64,000 nucleotides of DNA. Source: Cytidiella melzeri (Eukaryota > Basidiomycota > Agaricomycetes > Polyporales > Irpicaceae). The stretch lies in the NCBI GenBank assembly GCA_022592445.1, contig JABYQR010000024.1:176169-240168 (forward strand). Direction: 5' to 3'. The translations under genes and the position numbers were made by a program. Shown piece after piece: positions 25,501 to 35,485 of this stretch (position 1 is its first letter; each line of letters begins with the position of its first letter). The notes beneath the pieces were generated by a model, which was not told where the DNA came from, ran no database searches, and was given only the letters and a program-made list of their open reading frames with translations.

Positions 25501-25816
25501 ACAAGGCAAAAAACGTCTTTGAGAGCGGCAAGACAGCGTCGTATGACATCAAGTGTATCGTTGCCGTGCAGCAGTCAGGAAAGAACAGTGCGACGTTCAA
25601 GCTTATTGTTCCTAGGGATGCAGAGAGGAATAAGCGATACGAATTTGAGGCAGAGAGTCCGAAATTGGCCGGTAAGTGCAGTTTGTGACGCTGGGCAGGA
25701 CGCTGGCTGATGAACTGCTTTGCAGCCGAAATGTCCAGACCATCAAGTCCTTGAGACAGTCTCTGGATCGGTCTGGAACTACGAAACAGTCGAGGAGGAG
25801 TAGACACGTCAGTTAG
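22592..25816 (+). CDS. SIN1: TORC2 subunit SIN1 (Avo1/Sin1 family)
   Basis: Scaffold subunit of target-of-rapamycin complex 2 that recruits AGC-kinase substrates. Exon 1 is 23 bp (MSLISDP), and the intron 22615-22684 joins it in frame to IRLQYLRNVEDPYGARLISL, the conserved family start. A long disordered Ser-rich and acidic region (poly-Ser near 23390, poly-Asp near 23460) precedes the CRIM domain (MQLNVRKDATIEEVLGFALW; WPIVCSALGWILRIVEDDGE). Then come KFNFDAYAVLEA, LMEAKIQRRLSRIVLKKKK, a Ras-binding-like region with YALVLDLKNQKLFIPLDRTV, and a C-terminal PH domain (NVFESGKTASYDIKCIVAV). The last exon needs a 1-nt correction or an unusual donor to read VQTIKSLRQSLDRSG; with the normal splice it stops at 25754. 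Confidence 0.9.
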
Positions 25817-26055
25817 GCATACGGATAGGATGCATGTACAAGTACGCTGATTATGAAGGTTCTCGATGATTGTGTGTCACACATTTGAGGTGAAATGCCC
25901 TTGTCGTTTTATCAGAGCATGACGAAGCAGAGTAGCATTAAGCAGGTCTGTCTACAGCAACTGCTTGTAGCGCTATTCTCAGCATCAGCATCAACAGCGC
26001 GGGGCTACGGGAACAACACTCACAATAGGTAAAAGTGTACTGATCATCGCCAATG

Positions 26056-26515
26056 TCACCGCACCCTGCAAACGACCTCACCATCCAGCTTTAGTTGAAG
26101 TGCCTCCCTCGCCTCCAACCACTCATGCTCCTTGTTACTTGTCCGCACAACTGCAATTTCCCCCAAACCGAGAGGCTTCACATACTGCGCTCTCCTTCCC
26201 GAGCATATTCTCAATAGTTCTGTCCATGTCATGGAGATTCTCTTGCTAGGTTTGCTGACGAGTTCCATGCTGGTCAGTACGGGGCGGTCCTCACGGTACT
26301 TGAGCTCTGCCCATATTCGCCTCGCGCCTCTCCGACTTCGTGGAACTGCTGTGGCGACAGTGCAGATACTGTCCCGCGTGTCACGTTTGAGATAAAGCCA
26401 GCGCGAAGGAGGATGGAGAGGATGCCGAGGTTCTGGGTCGTGTGCGGTACTGTAACATACTTGTGTCGGGCTCGGAAGGAATTTTGAACGTGCAAAGATT
26501 ATGAGGAAGGACCAT
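26056..26515 (-). CDS. MRPS8: Mitochondrial small-subunit ribosomal protein S8 (bS8m), frame interrupted twice
   Basis: The ATG at 26515 opens MVLPHNLC. The next frame carries HVQNSFRARHKYVTVPHTTQ and LGILSILLRAGFISNVTRGT up to FHEVGEAR. A third frame continues with RRIWAELKYREDRPVLTSME, ICSGRRAQYVKPLGLGEIAV and ends CRVR at 26056. All three pieces are collinear and together cover a full S8 protein, including the conserved C-terminal RNA-binding half. Two 1-nt deletions are implied, near 26497 and 26320, since no GT-AG intron repairs either. Either the sequence has errors here or this copy is broken. It is divergent from YTM1 (299 bp between starts). Confidence 0.75.
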
Positions 26516-26814
26516 GGTATCCTACTATGACTTTGACTTATGAGATATGCGTGTGCTGTGCTACAAACGAACGTACCTGTTCTCGTCCGACACCACGACT
26601 CCGCCGTCGACGTTGAGCAATGAAACACAGTATGAAATCCAGCAGTAGGCGCCAGCACCTTCGATAATGTGACATGCGCGTGACACTTGGTGTAGCGTGA
26701 CAAAATTTCGGCTTTGACTCTGCGCGGTGCATACTCTCTACTCTGTACTGCTTGTTCCGCCTCTCCTCCCACAACCCAGTCTACTTGTTTTCTGTAACAA
26801 AACGTCGTCCCAAG
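26516..26814. promoter_or_regulatory. Divergent promoter, MRPS8 / YTM1
   Basis: These 299 bp lie between the two start codons. The YTM1-proximal half, from about 26661, is the part found again in decayed form at 51093-51375. Confidence 0.5.
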
Positions 26815-28333
26815 ATGGCCTCTACCTCCGAAGTCTCGCACCCTGTGTTGTTTACCACACAAACGACCTATCCGCTGCCTACCCAGAAGTTCATGATCCC
26901 TGCCTCATGGAGGCGTTACCAGCTCTCACAACTAGTGAACAAAGCCTTGTCCCTTGCAAAACCCGTGCCATTTGACTTTCTCGTCCGGGGAGAGATCTTG
27001 AGGACTACTTTGGGGGAATGGTGTGCGGAGAAAGGCATTGGAGAGGTACGAACATCTTAGGTCAAGATACTGCTCATGAAGATTGATTCTTATACATGCG
27101 CATTTTAAAGGAAGAGACTTTGGAGATTGAGTACATCGAGTCGGTAATGCCCCCTCAAAAGATGACCTCACTTCCTCACGAAGACTGGGTGTCTTCAATA
27201 TCGTGCAAGGAGTCTGGGTACCTCATCCCCGTCGTTCTCAAAAACTCTTGATTGACGCGGCAGTTTCTAGATACTTCATCACCGCCTCGTATGATAGTCA
27301 CCTCCGAATATTCGACTACTCGCAGACACTACTTCAGAGTATACATGTACACGAAAGCCCGATCACCTCCTTGGTTGTTGTTCCTCGCTCATCTGACACA
27401 GGTACAGAGACAAGACTCGTGGCAACTGCCTCTCATGATCTGAGTGCTCGCTTGACGCAGATCGACCTTTCTTTGGACCCTGCAAATCGCGCCTCTCCGC
27501 GAACACTCGCATCATTGCACCTACACTCCGCCCCTCTCACGTCCATCTCAACAGACACCGCCGGCTCACATCTCCTAACTGCATCACATGACAGTCTCAT
27601 CGGGTTTTGGAACACGATACTGCCCGCGAACGACGAAGTCGCGCTAGAGGACGGGCAACCCTCCGGCGAGAGAAAGAAGCGACGAAAGATCGCAGAAGAC
27701 GAGCGACCAGTACGAAAAGCCCCCCTCGTTGTCTTGAAGAGTCACACAGGTCGAGTGTCCAAAGCTGTCTTCCTGAGCGAGAGCAGTAAAGAAGGGGTGA
27801 GCGCTGGCTTCGACTCTACCGTACGAAGCTGGGACACCGAAAATGGCGTGTGCACCCGAACGATAGTGAGTTACATCTATTAATCATCTATTAAGAGATT
27901 TGTGCTCAATATATTGTCTTAGACTGCATCGTCAAAACCGTTCGTAGACATCGCTGTCATGCGTTCAGGAAATTCCGTATTGGCAGCGTCCACAGACCGT
28001 ACGGTCACACAATATGACTTGCGTTCAGCAGACACGACATCCCTGTCACCAGCAGTCAACTCCATGTCACACTCAGCAACGCCTTCCTGTATAGCCGTGC
28101 AGTCTTCGCATTCCTCCGCGGCATCTGAGTACCAGTTCATCACGGGCGCGTATGACGGTACCGTCCGGTTGTGGGATTTACGAAGCGTAAAGAGCCCTGT
28201 GTCAAGTTTCCGGGTTTGGGAAGGAAAAAAAAAGGTGTTGGGCGTGGATTGGAACGGCGGTATTGTGGGGGTTGCGGGTGAGAGTGGGGTGGAGGTGTGG
28301 AAAATGAGTGAGGGGGATCGTGCGCTATCATAG
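26815..28333 (+). CDS. YTM1: Ribosome biogenesis WD-repeat protein YTM1 (WDR12)
   Basis: Subunit of the PeBoW (Nop7-Erb1-Ytm1) complex for 60S assembly in the nucleolus, removed by the AAA ATPase Rea1. The start at 26815 (MASTSEVSHPVLFTTQTTYP) begins the NLE domain that binds Rea1 (PFDFLVRGEILRTTLGEWC), continued after an intron by ETLEIEYIESVMPP. WD repeats follow: YFITASYDSHLRIFDYS, TRLVATASHDLSARL, HLLTASHDSLIGFWN, a basic linker with KKRRKIAEDE, VSAGFDSTVRSWDTENG, SVLAASTDRTVTQYDLRS, and FITGAYDGTVRLWDLRSVKS. It stops at 28331. Intact and full length. Confidence 0.94.
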
Positions 28334-28683
28334 GCAAAGTAACGAATGCGTTTTGAGTACGATTCTATGCTGGGACTTGATATGTCTTAGACAGCAGCTG
28401 CACTGAACGCCACTGTGTTACTGTATGTTCGAGCTACCACCCCATCAGAGAATTGATATCGGTACGGTACACCCAAAACGTATTTCAACCGTCTATGAGT
28501 ATTGCAATCCGAGCATTTCAGATGGGCATCCAGAGAAATCGAACATAGTGGTACACGACAACATAATCGCGTAACGTCTTTATGACTTATACTTGTACAG
28601 ATTGAGGTGTATTAAATCTTTGCTCTGCAGATGGCGATGATACCGCTGTATGCTGAGGCAAGAGACGAAGCATTTGATGCAGC
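28334..28683. other. Convergent 3' intergenic region
   Basis: About 350 bp between the stops of YTM1 and the hexokinase gene. It should contain both 3' UTRs and polyadenylation signals. No gene is seen. Confidence 0.5.
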
Positions 28684-30752
28684 TCAGAGATCTGAGTATA
28701 TGCCAGCCTCCTTCCGCTGTTTGGTCATAGCTGCACGGGTGTGGATGTTAAAAGCGCATAGAAATGTAACATATAATCACTGACCAGCTACGATCGCACT
28801 TCCTATACCACTGCCGTCCTCAGCATGATAAGTAACGATTCTCCTGTGCTCGAAAATCAACAATTGATTACTATATGACTGGTCATTTACTTACCGTCCC
28901 TTCTCTCCAAAAATATCTTGCAATCCTTCGTGCACCCTATCAGCAAACCCTGGGTATTTCTAGTCGAACAGATGATGTATCAACTGGCTACCACGAAGAT
29001 TTGTCTGGGAAAGACGTACGTTGTATAATGAACCATCTGCGCCAACCGAGCACCCCTGCTCCAGATATCCCATCTTGCTCACGATAGCCGCAATGCCGCA
29101 TGCACTAAGTCGAGCAGCACGCTTACCAACAAGCTTGGCGAGGGCACGGAAAAACTGTCGCTCGGCGAGTGTCGTCTCTACAGCAAAAAAGTGAGAGAAT
29201 ATTCCGATAATCATGAGCAGTTCATCCGTAGGGTCACTGCATTCGGCGATGAGTCGCATGTTGTAAGCGCGTTGTATAACGACAGGAACTCACCTCTCCA
29301 TCAACGATAGGAAAGCCGTGTCAAAGCTGTATGGTATCTCGATTTTGTACGTGTTTTGTCCAAGAAACAGCACGCCCTCGTCTATGAGTTCACATATGAT
29401 CAGTCTGAGGATCTCGCCGAGGTAGCGACCGGATATCAGTTTCTGCACGCAGCTTTGATTATACTGCAAGTAAACTTCATACAAGATAGCCGTACCTCGA
29501 AAGCCTGCTCCCCTGGCTTGTTCGATGATTCGTCGATGATGATATCATACTTGCTACGAGGTAGATGTTCATGTTCAAAAGAATCAAAGGCACCCTGTAG
29601 ATAGCGATGTCAGTACTGCTGTGCATCGGGCATGCGTTGGATATAACCTACCCATTCACAATTGATAGCAATTTCCGCTTCAGGATCAAGGTTGAGACTC
29701 GCCAGCTTGGGAATATGGCCGATCTTCTCCATGTACGCAGCATTGCATCCTGTGCCGAAGATGCATGCAATTTTTGTCTCTGGGTTTACGTAATGGGATG
29801 CGATGAGCGTTCCAGTTGTGTCGCATGTTAAAGCTACAACTTCAGCGGGAACCGACTGATAACGCTGAGTCAAGGCGGAATATCCTCTGAGAAATGACTC
29901 ACGTGTTTGGCTAAACTCTGCCTGAACATAGCGACGACATCATGGCCTTCTGTGTTTGGGGCTCCAAAGCCTTTAGTCCATCGAATAAGTTCTCCGTGAT
30001 CTATCGCATTCTGCCTTGAAATCGAGGCCCGGTATGAATTATCCTGGTATCTTTCCGCGCTATTGCACACTTACAAGCAAGGGTACGAGAACTAGATCGA
30101 TATGTAGCGGTTAATTTGATGTATGTTGTACACTATCACGAATGCTTACAGTGAAACCAAGAGGCAGGATATCGCCACTTTTCATTGCTCCAGATTCGAT
30201 ACTGGAGTCGGTGAACGTCTTCAGGCACTCTGCACAGAAATCGAACAGCCGTTGGCCATCTTCCTGCTTCTGCTCTTCTGTGAGACGGTACTTGGACTGG
30301 GTGATTTCGAATTTGCCTTCGCCTTGCAAAGCCACGAGACAGACTCGAAGGTTGGTACCTCCTGGGTGATTTGAGACAAGGTTAGATGAGAAAGGACATT
30401 CGTCCCAGATGGCATACCTAAATCAACGGCGAGGAAGTTTCCTGCCTCTTTCCCTGTTGGCCAGCCGAACACGAAGGTGGGGATCATAGGCTATCATTGA
30501 TTGATTCGTTCATCGACTACGACAAGCTGCCTGGCGATGGGAGCACTCACCACAACTTGACCAGGCTTCGACAAACCAAGCTCAAGCGTTTCCTTGAATG
30601 CTTCTACTATCATACGCATCCTTTGCGGGGTCAGAGTGAACCTACAGGAGAGTGTGCGCAGTCAGCGGGTTTGAAAACATAGTGTAGCAATGAATGCGGG
30701 GTAATGATGTTGATACGAACATGCTCTCGAATTTCCTGAGATGGTCGGCCAT
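28684..30752 (-). CDS. Hexokinase-family protein with altered glucose-contact residues
   Basis: The start at 30752 gives MADHLRKFESM, then IPTFVFGWPTGKEAGNFLAV with DLGGTNLRV (phosphate-1), WTKGFGAPNTEG, ALTCDTTGTLIASHY, IACIFGTGCNAAYMEK, EIAINCEWGAFDS, LISGRYLGEILRL, GCSVGADGSLYN, and AEDGSGIGSAIVAA (adenosine site). It ends at 28684 with KQRKEAGIYSDL. Around ten short introns are present. In yeast hexokinase the sugar is held by Ser158, Thr175-Lys176, Asn210-Asp211, Asn237, Glu269 and Glu302. Here the catalytic Asp and Lys remain, but the Ser site reads Leu (SYPCLQNAI, across a splice) and Asn210 reads Cys (TCDTTG). It may be a weak kinase, one of altered specificity, or a regulatory hexokinase-like protein. 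Confidence 0.88.
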
Positions 30753-31249
30753 TTTGCTAGAGATTCAGCTGTGGGTCAGCGGTGAAGGGGATGCTCAAGT
30801 CGTGATGGGGACTTTATACCGTTTGGTGGCGTGGGGCAAATCATCGTGGTCACTAGAACGGGTATGAAACGCCAGAGGATGCCCCGTCGGTGTAGGGGTG
30901 ATGCTCGTTCTGCGATCGACCATTGTCAGGAGGGTGTGATAGGGGTCTTATTGCACAGGACAAGGATGAACAGCCTTCTATGTCCCAGCTACAGTCAAAG
31001 ACGTGCAGCTACAAGAGGGGCGCAGACGTGCTTGGTGGGTGCGAAGAGCGGAAGACGGGCGACGACCGGTCTCAGTAAACGACTCCTACAGAGCGTCGAT
31101 CACAAACATAATCTCATCAGTAACAAGCGGTTGTTACCGAGCTCTTATTGTGTAATACAAAGTTTGTTACTCAGTAAGTATGTCATTTGACCCTTCCTCT
31201 GACTAGTAAATTGAAACAGACCAGCTCCTTTCACCTACGTCCATTGGTC
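30753..31249. promoter_or_regulatory. Divergent promoter, hexokinase / uL14m
   Basis: About 500 bp between the two start codons. It contains an open frame on the plus strand (30831-31190) with no family resemblance, which I treat as chance. Confidence 0.4.
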
Positions 31250-31756
31250 ATGATCGGCCTCAAGTCGACTCTCAATGTAAGTTCTCCTGTCTTACATTTC
31301 TACTGCGCTCGCATGAAAGTGTTTCTCAAGGTCATAGACAACTCCGGAGCGCTCCTAATTGAATGTGTCAACGTCCTCAAGCAGAAGGTCAATAACGGCT
31401 GGGGCGGCGTCGGCGACGAAATCGTTTGTGTCGTCAAAAGGGCCCGGCCACTGTCTGCAGCAGTTGCCAACTCTGCCACGGCAGTCAAAGTTCGCAAAGG
31501 AGATGTTCGTCGCGCGCTCATTGTCCGCACGAAGAAGGTTGTGACCAGACCAGACGGTCGACTCATCCGGTTCGATGACAACGCCGCGGTCCTCCTCAAC
31601 AACAAGAAGGAAATGTTGGGCACACGTATTGGTGGAATTGTTAGTGCAGACCTTCGGATGAAGGGCTGGGGAAAGGTTGTTAGCTTGGCTCCTAAAGTGC
31701 GTCTCGTGACAAATCTTTCACAAGTCCAAATCTCAACCAAACTCTAGGCAATATAG
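31250..31756 (+). CDS. MRPL38: Mitochondrial large-subunit ribosomal protein uL14m
   Basis: Component of the mitochondrial 54S subunit at the intersubunit face. Exon 1 (MIGLKSTLN, start 31250) splices to [19 protein letters not shown]. The body has the uL14 signature ([20 protein letters not shown]) and the C-terminal [19 protein letters not shown] donor just after AAPK-coding sequence and the acceptor at 31747 would join a 9-nt last exon, giving the usual family ending SLAPKAI with the stop at 31754. Reading through the intron instead gives a longer tail ending at 31747. A fungus-specific insert ([11 protein letters not shown]) follows the first strands. Symbol follows the yeast name. Confidence 0.9.
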
Positions 31757-32935
31757 ACATGTGCTCTTACAATACGTCGATGCATTGCATTCATCCTCTA
31801 GTCTCTTGCTATCTCAAATCCCTCGCACTGTTCATCGTTACGAAGTGGAGAGGAGAGGAGCACTCCTCTAATTTACGAAACATGACTGTGAATCTATCAA
31901 GTCTTTCGATACCGGCAAACGTCTTATGTATGTGTGAGAGGGCACACATCGGATACCGCTCGGTGCTTGCGATGGAGGTCAACTAGGCGATTCAACGAGC
32001 CAGGCCTACGAGGCGAGTCGTATCACACTTTCCGCCTTCGTTGACTTCGCCTATATAATGTTGTGAGGAGGCAAACTGCTGAGAAACACGGCTCACGGTG
32101 CTGTGTCTTGACTCGAGTCTGAAGGTCAGTTTACGCAGCATGGAGAGGCCTCGAGACCGAGGAGCACTCTCGCTCACTGCTGTTCCTCCTTCCTTTTCCC
32201 CAGCTGATTGCTCGTACCACCCGCATCTGATCATGTTTCACACTACTAGTACTTGGCACGTTGCCCTTCGAATACGCGCTCTGATTCCCTGTGGTGGTTT
32301 TCTGTTGACGCATGCACACCATCATACTCCGCACACGACACACATCATACAAGCCAAGATCAGTCTCGAGGTGTGTTTTCGCTGCTAGTGACTAGATACA
32401 TTGAAGATGTTTTCACCAACGTGGAGCTGGTGTGATATATATCGTGTGCACTGTGTGCAGATGGTCGCACTGACACAGTGTAATTACCGCTTTCGGCTTG
32501 GATTTGCTGGCCAAGGTCCCGGAGTCGACAGTTCAGCCAAATAAGATTTCTCTCAAGCCCCTAGCAATCCACATTCCAGGTCCTACGTTCTGGCATATGG
32601 CATAGAAGACAGGGTCGAGTGTACGGGTAAAACACGTAATCAGTTCATTGTCGCACCGCGAAGGAAGTCTAAAGTAGCAAAATGGTTACAAAGGAACTTT
32701 AGGTTGCTCGTGAGTACTAATATGACAAGAAACAAACGTGATGACGCAAGGGATAGACACACTACACTGACAGAAACAAGTTTCTCAAGAGAAAAATAAC
32801 CTCGCTAGAGAATTGGTAATGATACGAACGGCGTGCTATGAGGAACGCTACCAGGTGAGTGCTACATAATTTGATAATGAGGAAGTCCGCGTCTTGTTTT
32901 GTTATTTTTTCAGGATTATCAGTACAAATGAAGCG
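31757..32935. other. Stretch without a clear gene
   Basis: About 1.2 kb between the 3' ends of uL14m and the velvet gene. Only short frames, the longest 96 codons at 32098-32388 rich in His and Thr, with no family resemblance. No repeat or RNA gene was seen. Confidence 0.45.
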
Positions 32936-35088
32936 TTACTCGGTCTCGTCGCCGCTCCCTGCACCACTCCCTTCGTCGCTCTCCTCGTCTTCTCCGCGAT
33001 GAGCACGCCGTCTACGACGCCCACGAGTAGCGCCAGACGTGCCTTCAGCTTCCGACGAGGGACCACCCCGCCTACGTTTTCGTTCAGTTTCACGCAGGTT
33101 CAGGCGGACGCCAAACAAAGACAGGTGCTACGGATTTAGGAACGTGAGAGAGGAAAGAATACGAAAGTTCAGAGAGACCGTACCTTGGTAAGATCTGTCG
33201 AAGGACGTAGACCCGGGAACTCTTTGGTGGAGTAGATACGGAACGGCCCGCCGTAGCATTCAGCCAAGATGGGGATGTCTACGCCATCGGCTCTCGCAAA
33301 GATGTTGAACACGCGATACCTCAGAATGAACGTGCCTTCGATGCGCACAGCTATATCCTACAAGGACAAAATCAAAATGGCGATGGTCAGCGACAACGAC
33401 CGCAAGTCAGATGAATAGGGGGTACGGAAAGCCGCCAGTGATGATAACGAAGAGGAGTACACGGACTGAGAAAACGAACATCAGCACTTTGCGCCCGTGG
33501 TACTCGAGTGACTGAGATTGCGCAAAGCATGCTCCCGACAGCGAGTCCGTACATTTCGAGTCTTCCCTAATTCCGTAACCGCCGAGGTAGGCGACGACGC
33601 CGTCTGGTGCGTCCGGACCTGCGCGCACTGCTTTGACATCCCCTCCGGTCCCGGTACTAGGTTGTAGTGGAGGATGCAATGCAGGAGGCTGCGCAGGTGG
33701 AGGGGGCGGTGGAGGAAATGAGTAAGAGAGGGCGTGAGGTGGAGGAGGCGGGCCACGAGGAAGAGGGGGGAGTGTCAAACCAGCTCTTGAGAATGCTTGG
33801 GCTTGCATCGGAGGAAGTTGCAAACTTGATCCTGGGTAGACGTTTACCGGCGGTGGACCACTTAGCTGTGATATCGGCGGAAGAGTAATACCACCACTCG
33901 CGGAAGCCTGCGCAGGAGGAGTATGGGGGTATGAGCTACTGGTCGTCGCTGGTTGCGGAGACGGATAACCATACTGAGTGCTCATGCTCGTGCCATGTTG
34001 AGAAGGTGGAGGTGGAGGTGCGTTATATGCGGGTGGGCTCGAGGACATTGCTGAGTGCGTGTAGGTATATGATGGAGAAGACATGGAAGGAGCAGGTGTA
34101 GGTGACACAGACGCAGCAGGGGTAGAAGCAGTGGTAGGCCTGCTCGCAGACGGTGACTTTTTACGTCGCTTATGTGGAGATGCAGCGGGATCAGGGTGGT
34201 CATCTTGAGCGGGCACCGGAAACAAATCTATGTGGCATACGAGACCTAAACCTTGCGCCTCGCTACGACGGGTCAGTATACAAGTCAGAGGATAGCTGCT
34301 AGGACCCACTCATATCTTTCATATTCCTCAAAACGCTCGAAGGGTGTTCCTTGGTGCTTTAGCTGCAACAGCTTCAATTGCACCACAGGCGGTGGATCTA
34401 AAGGTCTCCTGTCCTTACGTGCATACCTTGACGGGAATAGATGTAAGCAACACATTACGACGACACACATACACACGAAAATGTACTAGAGGGATGGGCG
34501 TAGATCAGAGGAGCACCGGTGAGCCAGCCCAGATTACCCATCCTAGATCAAGAGATCAACTGATTGCGTTTGCCGCATATTGATTCTGAGAATCATGAGG
34601 ATGAGAACAATGCTCTTTAGCCTCTTGAGAGGCCCGTTATAGATTCGTAGACAGTAGCGAACATTGACATGCCCCTGCACAGGCAGCATGACAAGTGCGG
34701 CCATTCCTCGCCTATGCCACTAGTAACCAGGGTAACTCGAGTCTCCATCGCAGGCGATTCGACAACGGTGCTTGTATGCACGAACTTCCAACGGGGACGG
34801 CGCGGAGAGAATATAAAAGACGACAGGATCAAGCCAGGGACTCACTTTCTACCTAGATCTGCCTTTTGTAACTCTGTAAGCTCGGCGCGGATAGTAAGGC
34901 CCGCGAAAGGTCCCTCGCTAAAGGTCACAGCACGACCAATGTTCTCCCTTGTGAAGTCGAGAGAGCGAGTCTGCAATATTGTAAGTTACGTGCCAGGCTG
35001 TGTCTAATTGTATGCTTACGGCATTGCCCATAGTGTCGAGCTCGCTTATGCCAGGCAGAGGGCCTTGGTGGTGAGGAGGCCGACTCAT
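32936..35088 (-). CDS. velB: Velvet-domain regulator, VelB-like
   Basis: Fungal transcriptional regulator of development and secondary metabolism with an NF-kappaB-like DNA-binding fold; VelB acts with VeA and VosA. The start at 35088 gives MSRPPHHQGPLPGISELD. The first half of the velvet domain follows: TRSLDFTRENIGRAVTFSEG, TIRAELTELQKADLGRK, then DRRPLDPPPVVQL. After LGLVCHIDLFPVP the domain is interrupted by about 170 residues very rich in Pro, Ser and Gln (33680-34200). It then resumes with IREDSKCTDSLSGACFAQS, EGTFILRYRVFNIFARADG, ILAECYGGPFRIYSTKEFPG and FGVRLNLRETERKRRRGG. An internal insertion at this place is the hallmark of VelB. The tail is basic then acidic. Exact splicing near 34500-34850 is uncertain. 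Confidence 0.85.
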
Positions 35089-35199
35089 CGTGGCTATGTT
35101 GCAGGTTGGGGGGTAGCCTTTCTGCCTGAGAGGCGACGGAAGGGTTGTAGTTGACAGTCAAGAGGAAAATTGAGTGAGGACACGCCAAGTCAGAGCGCG

Positions 35200-35485
35200 G
35201 CGGCTGTGCTGATTGTGTGGTGGCCCCGACGGCGAAAGATTCTCGATGATCAGAAATATTATCTTTGCCGACTGCGCTGCGTACCGGGACAGCGGCGGGC
35301 GACTGTTCACAAGCGTCCCCTATATATGGACCAGAGACGGCCCGGCCCGGCAGAGTAACAGTAGGACAGTAACCAAGAGCTTATCCCAGTTACTGCTGCT
35401 AATAAAAGCCATTTCTTACTCACTTACTTGAGTTCAATGCTCCCTTTTATTATCTCTGATGGGGGCTCTATACCATCCACGAACA
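35200..35485 (+). mobile_element. Probable solo or truncated LTR (Ty3/gypsy-like)
   Basis: The region shows the order of an LTR 3' half: a TATA-like box (CTATATATGG near 35321), an AATAAAA signal near 35400, a CT/AT-rich stretch, an end in ACA at 35483-35485, and immediately afterwards TTTGGCGC, which resembles a Ty3/gypsy primer-binding site. The 5' boundary is a guess. No gag or pol remains downstream. It lies just upstream of the velvet gene. Confidence 0.4.

Noticed and set aside
25190..25807. Minus-strand open frame of 205 codons
   Set aside because: Lies opposite the well-supported SIN1 PH-domain exons; no matching protein family.
31300..31740. Minus-strand open frame of 146 codons
   Set aside because: Exact antisense of the uL14m coding exon.
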